In this document: in pieces, positions 1 through 12,371 of the stretch
How the letters are laid out: every line of letters starts with the position of its first letter
Position numbering within the stretch: position 1 is the stretch's first letter
From: Pseudevernia furfuracea
Taxonomy: Eukaryota; Ascomycota; Lecanoromycetes; Lecanorales; Parmeliaceae
Direction: 5' to 3'
NCBI GenBank assembly: GCA_022315425.1
Contig: JAIUPT010000039.1
Span: forward strand, 1-64,000
Length of the DNA stretch: 64,000 nt
The notes under the pieces: generated by a model
What the model saw: the letters and a program-made list of their open reading frames with translations, nothing else
Told to the model about the DNA's origin: nothing
Database searches by the model: none
Position numbers and translations under genes: made by a program

Positions 1-892
1 TTCGCGACGCAAAAAACCCCAATCGGGTTAGCGCGAAATCCGGTTCACAAAAGTGAAGAAACCAAGTTCTGAAAACGACTATATCAAATTCGAAGACATG
101 TAAAAATCCGTTCTGATTCTTTATATAAAACTTTCATTTTTCGAAAAAAGGCGGTTTTTTGAAAGTTTTCTTTGAAATAGACCTGATGCACATCAAATTT
201 CTATCAAAACGAGGTCGGTGAATACATGAGACAGTGAAAGAATACTAAAGATCTGGCGTTCACAGGCAAGGTGGATAGCGTCACTTCTCTGAAACTAACG
301 ACTTCAGATTAAAAGCAAGAGCGCTGAGAGTTAGTCTTTGACGCTGAGAGGATGTTCTGAAACTAATTTCACCTCAAGGGCATCGCGAAAGACAACGAAT
401 TTGTCGAGACAGAGGGCTTTGATGAGACCGTCGATTATTTGTTTATTCGTGGGTACGAATTGCATGTTCACGATGTCGTCATTGACTTTTTCACGCACGA
501 AATGATGAGCGATGTTAATGTGCTTGATGCGAGCATAAAATTAAGCGTTCTTGACGAGGGCAATTGCGCTCTAATTGTCGTCGAAGATTATAATAACTTT
601 CGAGTTAGAGTCCCGAGGTCGCAGAAGTTGATTGAGAAGAATTTTCAGTCAAATAACTTCTTTGATAATCAACGTTTAGTCGATATACTCGGCTTCGCAA
701 GTGAATAACGCGACGATGACTTGACGCTTTGATGATCAGCTGATGGCGCCGCTATCGACGTTGAATAGGTAGTCGAAGATAGACCTTCGAGTCGAGTCGT
801 TAGCCCAATCGAAATCGATGTATTCGATGAGGGCTTGAAGAGATCCTTTGTATACGAGTTCGTAGTGTATCGTGTCTCTAAGATATCGAAAG
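1..892 (-). pseudogene. copia RNase H / 3' end fragment (left palindrome arm)
   Basis: Read on the minus strand this is the C-terminal RNase H domain of a Ty1/copia polyprotein: a DSTRRS segment, SKRQVIVALFTCEAEY, then KHINIAHHFVREKV, all typical of copia RNase H. Trp and Gln codons have become stops and several Gly are changed, as expected from RIP. It begins abruptly inside the domain at the FRYLRDT segment, directly against the LTR at 893. The rest of pol is absent, so this is a rearranged fragment and not a decayed full copy. Confidence 0.85.
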
Positions 893-1015
893 TGTCAAAA
901 TTCGGGTCACGTGACATGGTCACGTGATGCGCTAAGGCGCATCCTCATAGTCGCTCTTTACTCTCGTAGCATTTTATAGAAAAATAACTAAGTGTCCTAC
1001 CACCTATTTTTGACA
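893..1015 (+). repeat. copia LTR (left arm)
   Basis: 123-bp LTR that starts TGTCAAAATTCGGGTCACGTG and ends TTTTTGACA. The family has six further copies here: 6420-6542, 7531-7577 plus 21995-22061, 24471-24592, 33693-33814, 35315-35436 and 35470-35578. It holds the palindromes CACGTGACATGGTCACGTG and GCGCTAAGGCGC. The tRNA primer site follows directly. Confidence 0.9.
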
Positions 1016-1031
1016 GGTTATGAGCCCGAGC
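1016..1031 (+). promoter_or_regulatory. copia primer-binding site (initiator tRNA-Met anticodon region)
   Basis: GGTTATGAGCCCGAGC follows the LTR with no gap. Its complement GGGCTCATAACC matches the anticodon stem-loop of eukaryotic initiator tRNA-Met (CAT anticodon). This is the half-tRNA priming known from Drosophila copia, not priming from a tRNA 3' end. The same site follows the LTRs at 24593 and, on the minus strand, at 6404-6419, 35299-35314 and 35454-35469, with RIP-type changes in some copies. Confidence 0.8.
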
Positions 1032-1047
1032 TTGCTCGGCGACTGTT

Positions 1048-1233
1048 TGTTATGGTAGGAGGTCTGGTGGAAGCCTTTGACAAGGGCCTTGCACCCCCCG
1101 GGGAAGGCACCAGAGAGGCTAAGGCGTGCCTGCCCTAGCTCTCTTAGTCATGTATACTTAAGCCTCCGTACTCTCCATAGAATACATCACTCTTTCTACC
1201 ACACCACTCTGCCAAAGGCATTATACTCTAGCA
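1048..1233 (+). mobile_element. solo gypsy LTR in the copia leader (left arm)
   Basis: 186-bp TGTTATGG...CTCTAGCA sequence flanked by a 5-bp target duplication CTGTT (1043-1047 and 1234-1238). Its 3' part (ACCACACCACTCTGCCAAAGG) matches the LTR of gypsy-D at 12372. Copia copies at 24609 and 35284 lack it. The same insertion with the same duplication sits in the right arm at 6203-6387, so it predates the inverted duplication. Confidence 0.88.
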
Positions 1234-1238
1234 CTGTT

Positions 1239-3706
1239 TCACTTATACCCTATGCCTATCAGAGCCACAGTGATCTCTAAGCATCACGAGTTCATCGCAA
1301 TGAACGCCGCGACAGCTATGAGACTCTGTTTTTCAATCTTCTTGAGGTGGGCATTGCCCTCTACAAAATGATCGTCTTTGGAATTCGAGAGGCTGAGAGT
1401 CCTATCGCAAATCGACCTCGACATATCGAATCTAATCGAACGTCGAACGTCGAACTCGTTATACGACCGTGCGATCGAATTCCACTAAGGCCTTTGAAAC
1501 ATTGTCAGCTTCCCTGCGTGAGACACGTTAAACACGCCCAACGAGAACATTTCTCTCGCGGTGTATATCGCTTCAGCGTTGATAAAGCGTTTACGTGAAT
1601 CGAATCAATTATAATAACCCAAGAGGCTGGACTTCAGCATCAAATCGTCTAATCACATTTCAGAGTTGATCAGTCATCGACAAACCTTCACTCAGAGCGC
1701 GTATACGTCTATTGAGGGTCAAAACAACAAGAATTTCTTGTTAAGATAGGTCTTTCGACCCCACAAGTTCTCTGAAGAAGAGGGCTGAGGCTCAGTCATC
1801 GAATTCTTTTCATCGTCATTCGACTTTATTCTATCGTCGAATATGACTTCATCTCACGACGATAGCCATCGAAGCAATTATTCTAAATTCGAGTCTCTAT
1901 CGAAGACTCAGCATAAGAAGAACGTTATTTCTCTTCGAAGATTACACGTCTTCAGTAATTGTCTTCGATACAGTCTCAACGAAAATCAGATCAATTTAAA
2001 TCTTTCTTGTCTCTAAGTATCTTTTATCTCAACAATATCGTTCGTATCTATCGAAGATTTAAGTATAAGCACTTTTTATTCCTCGTGTAAGAACTCGAAG
2101 ATTAACAGCAAAAGTTGTCAGATATCGATAAGACTCTCGAGAACTCTGACGAAGATCAGAGCATCTATTTTACTCTCACTACTTTCGCGAACGTTAGCAG
2201 TGTCGACTTTCAATTCGAAGTTAACGAAGACACCCTCAGTGTCTTAAGTGACACTAAGTTATTCGATCTTCGTGTCAAAAGTTCTCTGAATCTCACTTCT
2301 TCGACTTCGACTTCTTCGACTTCAAGACCTTCGTTCTCTATCGCCTCAGTTATCTCTCAAACTGAGTCTTTCGTTTAGACATCATCGTCGTCACTATTCA
2401 CATCGTACGTGTCGCTCTTAGAAACCTTCTCAGTAATTCTTAACATCTATGGTCGACGAAGAATCAAGCGCATAAGGCGTCATAAGAAACATGTTAGTCT
2501 TAACAGTTTCAACGACTGACCCTCTCGAAGGGGGAAGCGCTTTTCTTCTAAACTTCATTATTATTTTGAAGTTTAATCTGGATATCGTCGATAAAAGCAG
2601 AATATCAACAATTGATTGATGCTCAATAACCTTATTTTCTTTAATACGATTATTAGTCATAGAGTCTGCATCGCTATCTTTTATCGTCTCGAAGATAACG
2701 ATCGCGAACTCGTCAAAGTCGAATTCGACGATAAAGACTCTTAGACTATACTCGATGCTCTAATCAAGAACTATTAGTCTAAGAACACGAGTCTCTATAG
2801 AGAACTAATACGTTAAATGTTCGATCTCACCCTTAAAGAAGAGAGAGTTCGTTAATATGAAAAGAACTTTCGTAAGGTCACCTTCGACATCATTAGTCTT
2901 CATAAATCCCTCGTTATTTCGAAGTCTCTGCGAATTCTAATTTTCCTTATAAGACTTGACGACTCTTACGACATGTTCGAGTCAAGTTACACTTAAAATC
3001 ATAATCTCTTTGAGAACAAGTTCGTCAAGTTTTAAGAGATTAACGTGATCGTCGTGAACGAAGAAGTTAGAATCTTCTTCAAAGAAGAAGAACTAATCAT
3101 ATATATCGCTCGTAACGATAAAGACAAAGACAAACAGCTACTTTTAATAACCTCGACGACTTTAACATCAATCGTGAGATCTGCTCTTCGTGTAAGACAG
3201 CTAATCACAAATTCAGATATTCCCTTATCAAATACTGAATCAAGTTTTCTTATCTCAAGTTTAAGAAATTCATAACGAAAGAGGAAAAGAAGAAGAAGAT
3301 AAAGATCTTGGACTTCGAGAATAAATTCTTAAGCAATAAGCGTAAGCGCATCGAAGAGACGTCTTTTAATATCTCTTGCTTCAGAAAGAACGATTATCTC
3401 AATGTCAACTATGTCTTTCTGAAGAAACTGGAATTTATTATGCACTATTCGAATGTTAATTCGAACGACTTTAATATCCTCGATGCGGCTGATGATCAAG
3501 TTATCAATCTAATCGCCGCGAAAGTTCTCGAACATAGTCTTATAACTGCGAATTCGTGAATCTCCTCACTCGAGTCGTCGTAGATTCAAACTGCTCTCGT
3601 TATTCTTTCGCGAATCGTTCGATATTTATCACCTACGAAAAGATCTACTCTCGATCGATCAAGGCATCGAGAGAAGCGAAGTGCAGTTTCAAGACTATAA
3701 CATTAT
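1239..3706 (+). pseudogene. copia leader, gag and truncated protease (left arm)
   Basis: Decayed 5' half of a Ty1/copia element. Gag probably starts at 1843 (MTSSHDDSHRS...). An acidic, Ser-rich stretch follows near 2120-2380, then a CX2C...H zinc knuckle (CSSCKTANHK) near 3182-3225. A basic Lys-rich segment and the protease follow, with active site VVDSxCSR near 3580-3610. Many stops and at least one frameshift (near 1940, compared with the right arm) break the frame. The copy ends in the protease at the palindrome centre, so integrase and reverse transcriptase are missing. Confidence 0.85.
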
Positions 3707-3723
3707 ACTAATTAATTTAGTTA

Positions 3724-6202
3724 ATAATGTTATAGTCTTGAAACTGCACTTCGCTTCTCTCGATGCCCTTGATCGATCGAGAGTAGATCTTTTCGTAGGT
3801 AATAAATATCGAACGATTCGCGAAAGAACAACGAGAGCAGTTTGAATCTACGACGACTCGAGTGAGGAGATTCACGAAATTCGCAGTTATAAGACTATGT
3901 TCGAGAACTTTCGCGGCGATTAGATTGATAACTTGATCATCAGCCGCATCGAGGATATTAAAGTCGTTCGAATTAACATTCGAATAGTGCATAATAAATT
4001 CCAGTTTCTTCAGAAAGACATAGTTGACATTGAGATAATCGTTCTTTTCTGAAGCAGAGACATTAAAAGACGTCTCTTCGATGCGCTTACGCTTATTGCT
4101 TAAGAATTTATTCTCGAAGTCAAAGATCTTTATCTTCTTCTTCTTTTTCTCTTTCGTTATGAATTTCTTAAACTTGAGATAAGAAAACTTGATTCAGTAT
4201 TTGATAAGGAAATATCTGAATTTGTGATTAGCTGTCTTACACGAAGAGCAGATCTCACGATTGATGTTAAAGTCGTCGAGGTTATTAAAAGTAGCTTGTT
4301 TGTCTTTGTCCTTATCGTTACGAGCGATATATATGATTAGTTCTTCTTCTTTGAAGAAGATTCTAACTTCTTCGTTCACGACGATCACGACAATCTCTTA
4401 AAACTTGACGAACTTGTTCTCAAAGAGATTATGATTTTAAGTGTAACTTGACTCGAACATGTCGTAAGAGTCGTCAAGTCTTATAAGGAAAATTAGAATT
4501 CGCAGAGACTTCGAAATAACGAGGGATTTATGAAGACTAATGATGTCGAAGGTGATCTTATCAAAGTTCTTTTCATATTAACGAACTCTCTCTTCTTTAA
4601 GGGTGAGATCGAACATTTAACGTATTAGTTCTCTATAGAGACTCGTGTTCTTAGATTAATAGTTCTTGATTAGAGCATCGAGCATAATCTAAGAGTCTTT
4701 ATCGTCGAATTCGACTTCGACGAGTTCGCGATCGTTATTCTCGAGACGATAGAAGATAGCGATGCAGACTCTATGACTAATAATCGCATTAAAGAGAACA
4801 AGATTGTTGAGCATCAATCAATTGTTGATATTCTGCTTTCATCGACGATATTTCAGATTGAACTTCAAAATGACAATGAAGTTTAGAGAAAAAGCGCTTT
4901 TCTCTTCGAGGGGGTCAGTCGCTGAAACTGTTAGGGCTAACATGTTTCTTACGGCGCCTTATGCGCTTGATTCTTCGTCGGCTATAGATGCTAAGAATTA
5001 CTGAGGAGATTCCTAAGGGCGGCACGTACGATGTGAATAGTGACGACGATGATGTTCAAACGAAAGACTCAGTTTGATAGATGACTGAGGCGATAGAGAA
5101 CGAAGGTCTTGAAGTCGAAGAAGTCGAAGTCGAAGAAGTGAGATTCAGAGAACTTTTGACACGAAGATCGAATAACTTAGTGTCACTTAAGACACTGAGG
5201 GTGTCTTCGTTAACTTCGAATTGAAAGTCGACACTGCTAACGTTCGCGAAAGTAGTGAGAATAAAATAGATGCTCTGATCTTCGTCAGAGTTCTCGAGAG
5301 TCTTATCGATATCTAACAACTTTTGCTGTTAATCTTCGAGTTCTTACACGAGGAATAAAAAGTGCTTATACTTAAATCTTCGATAGATACGAACGATATT
5401 GTTGAGATAAAAGATACTTAGAGACAAGAAAGATTTAAATTGATCTGATTTTCGCTGAGACTGTATCGAAGACAATTGTTGAAGACGTGTAAACCTTCGA
5501 AGAGAAATAACGTTCTTCTTATGCTGAGTCTTCGATAGAGACTCGAATTTAGAATAATCGCTTCGATGACTATCGTCGTGAGATGAAGTCATATTCGATG
5601 ATAGAATAAAGTCGAATGACGATGAAAAGAATTCGATGACTGAGCCTCAGCCCTCTTCTTCAGAGAACTTGTGGGGTCGAAAGACCTATCTTAACAAGAA
5701 ATTCTTGTTGTTTTGACCCTCAATAGACGTATACGCGCTCTGAGTGAAGGTTTGTCGATGACTAATCAACTCTGAAGTGTGATCAGACGATTTGATGCTG
5801 AAGTCCAGCCTCTTGAGTCGTTATAATTGATTCGATTCACGTAAACGCTTTATCAACGCTGAAGCGATATACACCGCGAGAGAAATGTTCTCGTTGAGCG
5901 TGTTTAACGTGTCTCACGCAGGGAAGCTGACAATGTTTCAGAGGCCTTAGTGAAATTCGATCGCACGGTCGTATAACGAGTTCGACGTTCGACGTTCGAT
6001 TAGATTCGATATGTCGAGGGTCGATTTGCGATAGGACTCTCAGCCTCTCGAATTCCAAAGACGATCATTTTGTAGAGGGCAATGCCCACCTCAAGAAGAT
6101 TGAAAAACAGAGTCTCATAGCTGTCGCGGCGTTCATTGCGATGAACTCGTGATGCTTAGAGATCACTGTGGCTCTGATAGGCATAGGGTATAAGTGAAAC
6201 AG
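3724..6202 (-). pseudogene. copia gag and truncated protease (right arm, mirror copy)
   Basis: Minus-strand mirror of the left arm. Gag begins at 5592 and reads MTSSHDDSHRSDYSKFESLS; the DIDKTLENSDEDQS segment is at 5319-5056 and the knuckle CSSCKTANHK near 4260-4200. It differs from the left arm by scattered substitutions and small indels. Gag lacks the left-arm frameshift near 1940 but carries its own stops. Like the left copy it stops in the protease. Confidence 0.85.
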
Positions 6203-6387
6203 TGCTAGAGTATAATGCCTTTGGCAGAGTGGTGTGGTAGAAAGATGATGTATTCTATGGAGAGTACGGAGACTTAAGTATACATGACTAAGAGAGCTAG
6301 GGCAGGCACGCCTTAGCCTCTCTGGTGCCTTCCCCGGGGGGTGCAAGGCCCTTGTCAAAGGCTTCCACCAGACCTCCTACCATAACA
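6203..6387 (-). mobile_element. solo gypsy LTR, mirror copy in right arm
   Basis: Reverse complement of the solo LTR at 1048-1233, with the same CTGTT duplication (AACAG on this strand) on both sides. It shows that the LTR was present before the arms were duplicated. Confidence 0.87.
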
Positions 6388-6419
6388 AACAGTCGCCGAG
6401 CAAGCTCGGGCTCATAACC

Positions 6420-6542
6420 TGTCAAAAATAGGTGGTAGGACACTTAGTTATTTTTCTATAAAATGCTACGAGAGTAAAGAGCGACTATGAGGATGCGCCT
6501 TAGCGCATCACGTGACCATGTCACGTGACCCGAATTTTGACA
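6420..6542 (-). repeat. copia LTR (right arm)
   Basis: 123-bp minus-strand copy of the copia LTR with its primer site at 6404-6419. It abuts a plus-strand RNase H fragment that starts at the same point (CTTTCGATATC) as the junction in the left arm. The shared breakpoint supports one duplication event over two independent insertions. Confidence 0.88.
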
Positions 6543-7530
6543 CTTTCGATATCTTAGAGACACGATGCACTACGAACTCGTGTACAAAGAATCCCTTCAA
6601 GCCCTTATCGAATATATCGATTCCGATTAAGCTGACGACTCGACTCGAAGATCTATCTTCGACTATCTATTTAACGTCGATAACGACGTCATTAACTGAT
6701 CATCAAAGCGTCAAGTCATCGTCGCGTTATTTATTTACGAAGTCGAGTATATCGATCAAACGTTGACTATCAAAGAAGTTATTTGACTAAAAACTCTTTT
6801 CAATCAACTTCTGCGACTTCGAGACTCTGACTCGAAGATTATTATAATCTTCGACGACAATTAGAGCGTAATTGCCCTCGTCAAGAACGCTTAGTTTTAT
6901 GCTCGCATCAAGCACATTAACATCGTTCATTATTTCGTGCGTGAAAAAGTCAATAACGATATCGTGAACATGCAATTCGTACTCACGAATAAACAAATAA
7001 TCGACGATCTTATTAAAGCCCTCTGTCTCGACAAATTCGTTATCTTTCGCGATGCCCTTGAGATGAAATTAGTCTCAGAACATTCTCTTAGCGTCAAAGA
7101 CTAATTCTCAGCGCTCTTGCTTTTAATCTGAAGTCGTTAATTTCAGAGAAGTAACGCTATTCATCTTGTCTATGAACGTTAGATCTTTAGTTTTCTTTCA
7201 CTGCTTCTTGTTTCACCCTCTTATGTATTCATCGATCTCGTTTTGATAGAAATTGAGTGTGCATCAGATCTATTTCAAAGAAAACTTTCAAAAAATCGCC
7301 TTTTTTCGGAAAATGAAAGTTTTATATAAAGAATCAGAACGAATTTTTATATATCTTCGAATTTGACATAATCGTTTTTAGAACTTGATTCGAATTTGAC
7401 ATAGTCGTTTTCAGAACTTGATTTCTTCACTTTTCTGAACCGAACTTCGCGCTAACCCGATTGGGGTTTTTTGCGTCGCGAAGTGCGAAAATCGTATTTT
7501 CGCATTTTTGAGTATGCGAGCGAAGAGAAG
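6543..7530 (+). pseudogene. copia RNase H fragment, 3' untranslated region and polypurine tract
   Basis: Plus-strand copia RNase H fragment (YLFNVDxD, SSRYLFTK/SKRQ, HFVREK motifs across frames) with stops at former Trp and Gln codons. About 450 bases of noncoding 3' sequence follow, containing the AAAAAACCCCAATCGGG block in reverse orientation. It ends in a purine run GAGCGAAGAGAAG at 7518-7530 directly before the LTR at 7531, the position expected for the polypurine tract. Confidence 0.83.
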
Positions 7531-7577
7531 TGTCAAAATTCGAGTCACGTGATGCGCTAAGGCGCATTCTTATAGAC
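7531..7577 (+). repeat. copia LTR, left piece (split by gypsy-E)
   Basis: First 47 bases of a copia LTR (TGTCAAAATTCGAGTCACG...). The rest resumes at 21995 on the far side of gypsy-E. TAGAC (7573-7577) and TAGTC (21995-21999) are the likely target duplication, with one mismatch. Confidence 0.85.
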
Positions 7578-7790
7578 TGTTATGGTCATAGTCAAGGCCT
7601 TCCGGCCGAAGCCTTCCGCGGAATCCTTCCGCAGAAGGATGGCTCTTGCCATGCCTTGGAGAAGGGGGAGAGGCTAGGTCATACTGATACTAGCGTCTCC
7701 CATGTATTCTCTACAAAAGCAGCCTCGTAGCTAGAATAGAAAGACAAGACTTTACACACTCATAAATGATCATATGCCTTGAGCATTACA
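7578..7790 (+). repeat. gypsy-E 5' LTR
   Basis: 213 bp, TGTTATGG...GAGCATTACA. It has a GC-rich hairpin block at 7592-7640 built from the CCTTCCGCAGAAGG-type repeat. A possible primer site TTGGTAACAACACC follows at 7792; I could not assign a tRNA. Confidence 0.88.
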
Positions 7791-8040
7791 ATTGGTAACA
7801 ACACCTTTGTTTCATCAGCTAGATCCACCATACAATGACTCTCTAACACCAGGGTTCCTCACCACCCATTAGCTTCTTATCTTTGCTTGACGTTGTCTTT
7901 CGACCGTCCCAAGCACCAGCCCTGCTTCCGCTGCACCCTATTACATATCGTTCTGAAGCCTATTATAAGGCCCAAGACCCTATCTGAAGTCTATTACAAC
8001 AAGGTCCTTGCTACAGTAACAGATAGCCACCCTGGCGTCA

Positions 8041-9960
8041 TCGAACGCCCCTCACCTTGACGTCTCTGTGACTCGAACCGCCTATCAAATCCATTCGTTT
8101 ATCGAAGCCACTGACATACGACACCTACACGAGATACCTCACGAAGTAGACCTTGCCCTCGAGTACATCACAGCCAACTATCCTCGCCCTGAGTCACCGT
8201 CTGCTACTGTTACAGCTCGATCATCCAAACGCTCCGCTGCAGAGTCACCTGCCTTCCCACCTAATTGAGCTACCGACACTGCTACCTTTAAGCGATCGAT
8301 TCGTGCTTTCATCGATCGGACACACGATTATAAAAGCCTTCCCCAGATAGTAGTCTATATTCGTCAGCAAGACCCTCCATCTATCGAAACAACCTCAACC
8401 AGATCAAGGTCACCAGCTGTCGCTGCCGTAGCCATGGACGAAGAGATAGTTCGAAGAATCGTTTCCGATGCTGTTCAGGCAGCTGTGGCACAAATAGCTG
8501 CTGCTGTTACTTCACCAGATGCTAAAGCTGAAGCTGAAAACGCAGCTGACACCTCGCCTTTTACGTCAACATCGTCTATCAATACACGATGAAACGCTCA
8601 CGACTTGGGATTCTTTGACTTCAATTATAACGACAAAACGATACATACAGCTGCCCCCATTGAGCATACTGACAAGAACACCTATTTTCGAGATATTCAC
8701 CTTTTCCTTGATCGTGCTAAGCAGTTCATCCTCACCAAAGAAGCTGAATTAGTACGTGAAAATCTATAACTCAGTCTAAGAGACACTACACTCTCTTAAT
8801 GAACGAGTGAACTATTCGACATCGAACGTCGCATTGCCATTTATGACAACAGCATTGATAAGTGAATCAAGCTGCTTATAAAACGCTTCAAGCAGTTATC
8901 CTTTGTTGTCATGAAGTTCTTGCTTAAAAAGTCTTATACCTTACGAGACGCTATAGTTAAACGCGAGCCTCGTGAATTCGCTCAGCGTATGTTACGTACT
9001 GTAAAGAATGTCGAAATCAACGATGTCGAACCTCAGCTAGACATGATCTATATCAACATCGATCTCAGCCTGCGAATATATTTGCAGCGACCCACGAAGA
9101 GATCTATCATTGACACTTTCCTCTCTAATATCGATGATCGCAAGTACGAATAATAAGCCTTTGTCAGCAAGAGAGTGAACTCATATCGATCTGAAAGACC
9201 GTCACAACAGAATCGTTACAGCAATCAACGTCCTTCCCAGCCTCAGTACCAAAATCAAGGTCAATATTCTCAAGGTCAATATTCTCGTCAGCCCCTCAGT
9301 GACATATCGTACCGTTTAGTGAGAGAAAGCTACCAAGGTCCTCGACCTTATTATAAAAGCAATAACCCTTATGACGGAGATAATAAACCATTTCAACCAA
9401 GATCACCTTATCAAACAAGGCCCTTACTGAATGCTTCACCTTTAAGCAATGTTAACACTCAGTACCAGTCTCAGCAGCCATATCAGCCACGACAACAAAG
9501 CCAGTCATCGCCTGATAACAGACCATCACTACAGATTACGAACGAAAACGCAAATTAGTTTCCTGATTAAAGAGTCTACACGAGCCTCTATCAAAGAAAC
9601 GAAGGAGACAGAGACTTCAATCAAAATCCGTTCAAGAGGCTCTTCTCTACTACTACTAAAGTCTATTATGCGAATAAAGGTCAAGAAAATACGTCGTCGA
9701 ACGATCAGAAGAATTATCAGCAGTACGAGAATATCTTTTATTATAACACGTCTGCGAAAGACTTTCATGAAGCACCTGCAGAAGGCTTCAGCGAACAGCT
9801 CGATAAATCTCAGAAATATTAAAACGACACTATCGAAGCTCACTTTATCGCACCTCGCAAATCAGCTGTGCTCACATACCGACTTTACAAGCATAACTTT
9901 GCCTTCAACAACAAGCTTCACAAGTACCTGCTTGAGTGCTTAAAGCCTTTGACAAGCAGT
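8041..9960 (+). pseudogene. gypsy-E gag
   Basis: Decayed capsid gene in the polyprotein frame. A central capsid-like region spans roughly 8560-9150 and a Gln/Tyr/Pro/Ser-rich tail (QNRYSNQRPSQPQYQNQ) spans 9175-9560. A degenerate finger corresponding to the C2H2-type finger of gypsy-D lies near 9850-9920 (TYRLYKHNF...LHKYL), with both Cys positions changed to Tyr. Stops fall at TGA/TAG/TAA. The closest relative in this window is the gypsy-D gag. No LTR-proximal start codon could be fixed. Confidence 0.75.
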
Positions 9961-10017
9961 TAAAAGTGCTTAAATTCTTTAACAAGCAGCTACGTTACTC
10001 ACGCTGCCCAGACTGCT

Positions 10018-11040
10018 TTGAAGCCTTCCGCAGACACTGCTTTCTCGATTCAAATCGTTGAATCCTCTGTCAAGAATAAGTCTATTCCTAAACGTGTCTT
10101 CAGAGACTACCGTTTTGTTACAGTCAAAGTCTCTTTGATCTATCAAGGCCGACTTTACGAATTCTGCTTTGACATCGAATACACCATATCGCTCATCGAT
10201 CGTGCTTTCCTTAATCAACTCATCAAGAATAAAGATCTGCGAATTGACATCAAGAGAACTTCTTCAATTAAGATTCGAGGGCTGAATATCAAAGAGCATA
10301 ATGTTTGCGAATATGTCATTATCTCCATATACATACTCAGCAGTAACGAAGAAAAGATTACATTAATTCGTCGAGAAATTCACATTGTCGACGACCTTTC
10401 CGCAAAAGCTCTCATCGGAATCGACATTATAAAATTCGAAAGCATCGTCCTAGACACTAGCAAGAATCTTATTGTCATTAATTCTTATAATTCGTTATAA
10501 GTCTCGATGTTCATAATAATAAAAGATTTTAGAATCGACGCTGTTGTCCTTGTCAAAGCACAATTCTTAATATCTTCGATATCGTTTCTTGCGATGTCTG
10601 TGAAGGACTTGAACTTGCCTTTTAATCGAGATCTTATATTCGAATCAAATCAGCTCGACACGCTGACACTGTCAGCACACGTCGTCGATCATAACGTCAC
10701 TCATGTTGTGATACGCAACGACACTAGTCAGTCTGTTATCTTGTCACGACATACCCGTCTAGATAAAGTGCTGAAGTACGAAGCGAAGAGTTGCTTTCAG
10801 ATCGATTCGAAGCATACATCGATTGCGGAGAGACCTCTCAAATCAGTGCAATCAAGGTCATCAGTCAAACAAGGTTTTCGAGATCTGCTAGAATTGACAC
10901 ATGCTTTTAACGTTAGCACCTCTGAAGCAAAGAAGACTATATATTTAACGAATACTACTATCTATAACGACGTCGCGTCTACTAAGACACTAACAGACGT
11001 TATAAAAGCCTTCCCCAGGTTATAAAAGAACATCGACAAT
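10018..11040 (+). pseudogene. gypsy-E protease region
   Basis: Retropepsin-like segment reading CFDIEYTISLIDRAFL, the counterpart of the active-site region in gypsy-D at 14820-14870. The catalytic DTG is changed to DIE. The segment DLSAKALIGIDIIKFESI continues the aspartic protease fold. 10507-11025 is a linker of unknown role that corresponds to 15180-15500 in gypsy-D. Confidence 0.72.
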
Positions 11041-11079
11041 GTTAACGTGTCAGAAGATCAATGAATAAAGATACCTCTG

Positions 11080-12371
11080 ATTGAGAATTAAAGAGACCTA
11101 TACAAAGCAGGTCAGGCACGCGTGTACCCCTTGAGAACACGCGATAGAAAAGTCGTTGATGAAGTCTTCGACAAGTTACATCAACAGGGTCGTCTAAAAT
11201 GAATTACGCAGACCACACCCTTCTCTTTTCCTTGCTTTGTGGTCTGAAAGAATACTTTAGATGGGCCTAAGGGTCGTGCGATTGTCGACATTAGAACTCT
11301 TAATAAGATTACCATACCAGACGCATACCCCGTACCAGTCCAAACGGAGATTCTAGCTCTGATTATGCATGTCACTCATATCTCTATCATCGATGCAGCT
11401 GCCTTTTTCTATCGATAATAAATTCGACGTCATCATAGACATAGACTCTCAGTATCATCACATCGAGATCAGAAAACATTCAACGTTTCTATTATGGGAT
11501 ATCGTGATTCCCCTGCTTACGTGTAGCGTATAATCGATCAAGTGCTTCGTTTATTCCGTGAGTTCTGCAGAGCGTACGTGAACGATATTATCATATTCTT
11601 CACCTTCTTGAAGAATCATCTCAAATAACTGAGATAGATATTTCAAGCTCTCGATGACGTTAACATTCACTTAACACCTGCGAAAGCCTTTCTCGAATAC
11701 CCCTCAGTGCAGCTGTTAGGCCAGCATATCGATATCTTGAGCTTGGCTATCTCAAAAAACAAACTTGCAGCAATCCGCAATCTGGAATTTCCTCGCACAT
11801 TATCTGCCTTGAAACGTTATCTCGAGATGACTAAATATCTCAAGCAATATGTACCCTACTACTCGATCATCGTGATATTGTTACAACAGCGCAAGACCCT
11901 ACTCAATCGCGACTGTAATAGTACTACGAAAAGTGTTAAAAAGTCTGAAGCGGGCAGAAAGGGCCTTACGTCAACACCGAACGAACTGAATGTCTATCAT
12001 CAACTGCAACAAGTTTTCGCATCTTCGACAATGTTACATCATCACGATCGTATCAGATAGCTATATGTTGATCTCGACGCTAGCAAAGAATTCGACTTCG
12101 AAGCGCATGTCTATCATATCAAAGCAGAGCTATCATAAGGTTCAGACCAAACTGAGAGAAAGCCTATCGCAGCCTCTACCGAAGCACTCAAACAGAAGTT
12201 CATATAATTAATTCTCTTTCTTAGCAGACAACTTGCTTCAACTAAGACTCGTTACTGACCAACAGAGCTCGAAATGACTAACATCGTATAAGTAGTCAAG
12301 AAAATACGACATATGATTGAAGCTTTAGTCAGAATCACGATCGTCTACACGAACCACGCCGCTACTGTAAA
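11080..12371 (+). pseudogene. gypsy-E reverse transcriptase / RNase H, interrupted by gypsy-D
   Basis: RT motifs: RAIVDIRTLNKITIPDAYPVP, SIIDAAAFFY and AYVNDIIIF (YVDD changed to YVND by a G-to-A change), then TLSALKRYLEMTKYLKQYV. RNase H follows (YVDLDASKEFDFE, TKTRY region). The frame is cut at 12371 by gypsy-D and continues at 19682 with the RNase H tail (LEIRHKPDKTNVISDTLSR). Confidence 0.85.

Larger units (their letters stand above)
1..7482. repeat. 7.5-kb inverted repeat of two converging copia fragments
   Basis: Bases 1-3706 are the reverse complement of 3724-7482, around a 17-base AT-only centre apart from single C/G (3707-3723). Each arm has the same order from the outside in: outward-facing RNase H fragment, copia LTR, tRNA primer site, solo gypsy LTR, gag, zinc knuckle, truncated protease. 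The right arm is about 50 bases longer, partly from an extra copy of a ~33-base piece near 7385-7417 and ~15 bases near 7210. Other differences seen are mostly transitions. The left arm starts at or before the window edge. Confidence 0.93.

Noticed and set aside
1016..1031. tRNA gene fragment
   Set aside because: Only about 12 bases match an initiator tRNA-Met and they sit at every copia LTR border, which fits a primer-binding site.
1077..1598. Small plus-strand genes in the left palindrome arm
   Set aside because: The frames span a solo LTR and copia leader, lack domains, and are mirrored by equally meaningless frames in the right arm.
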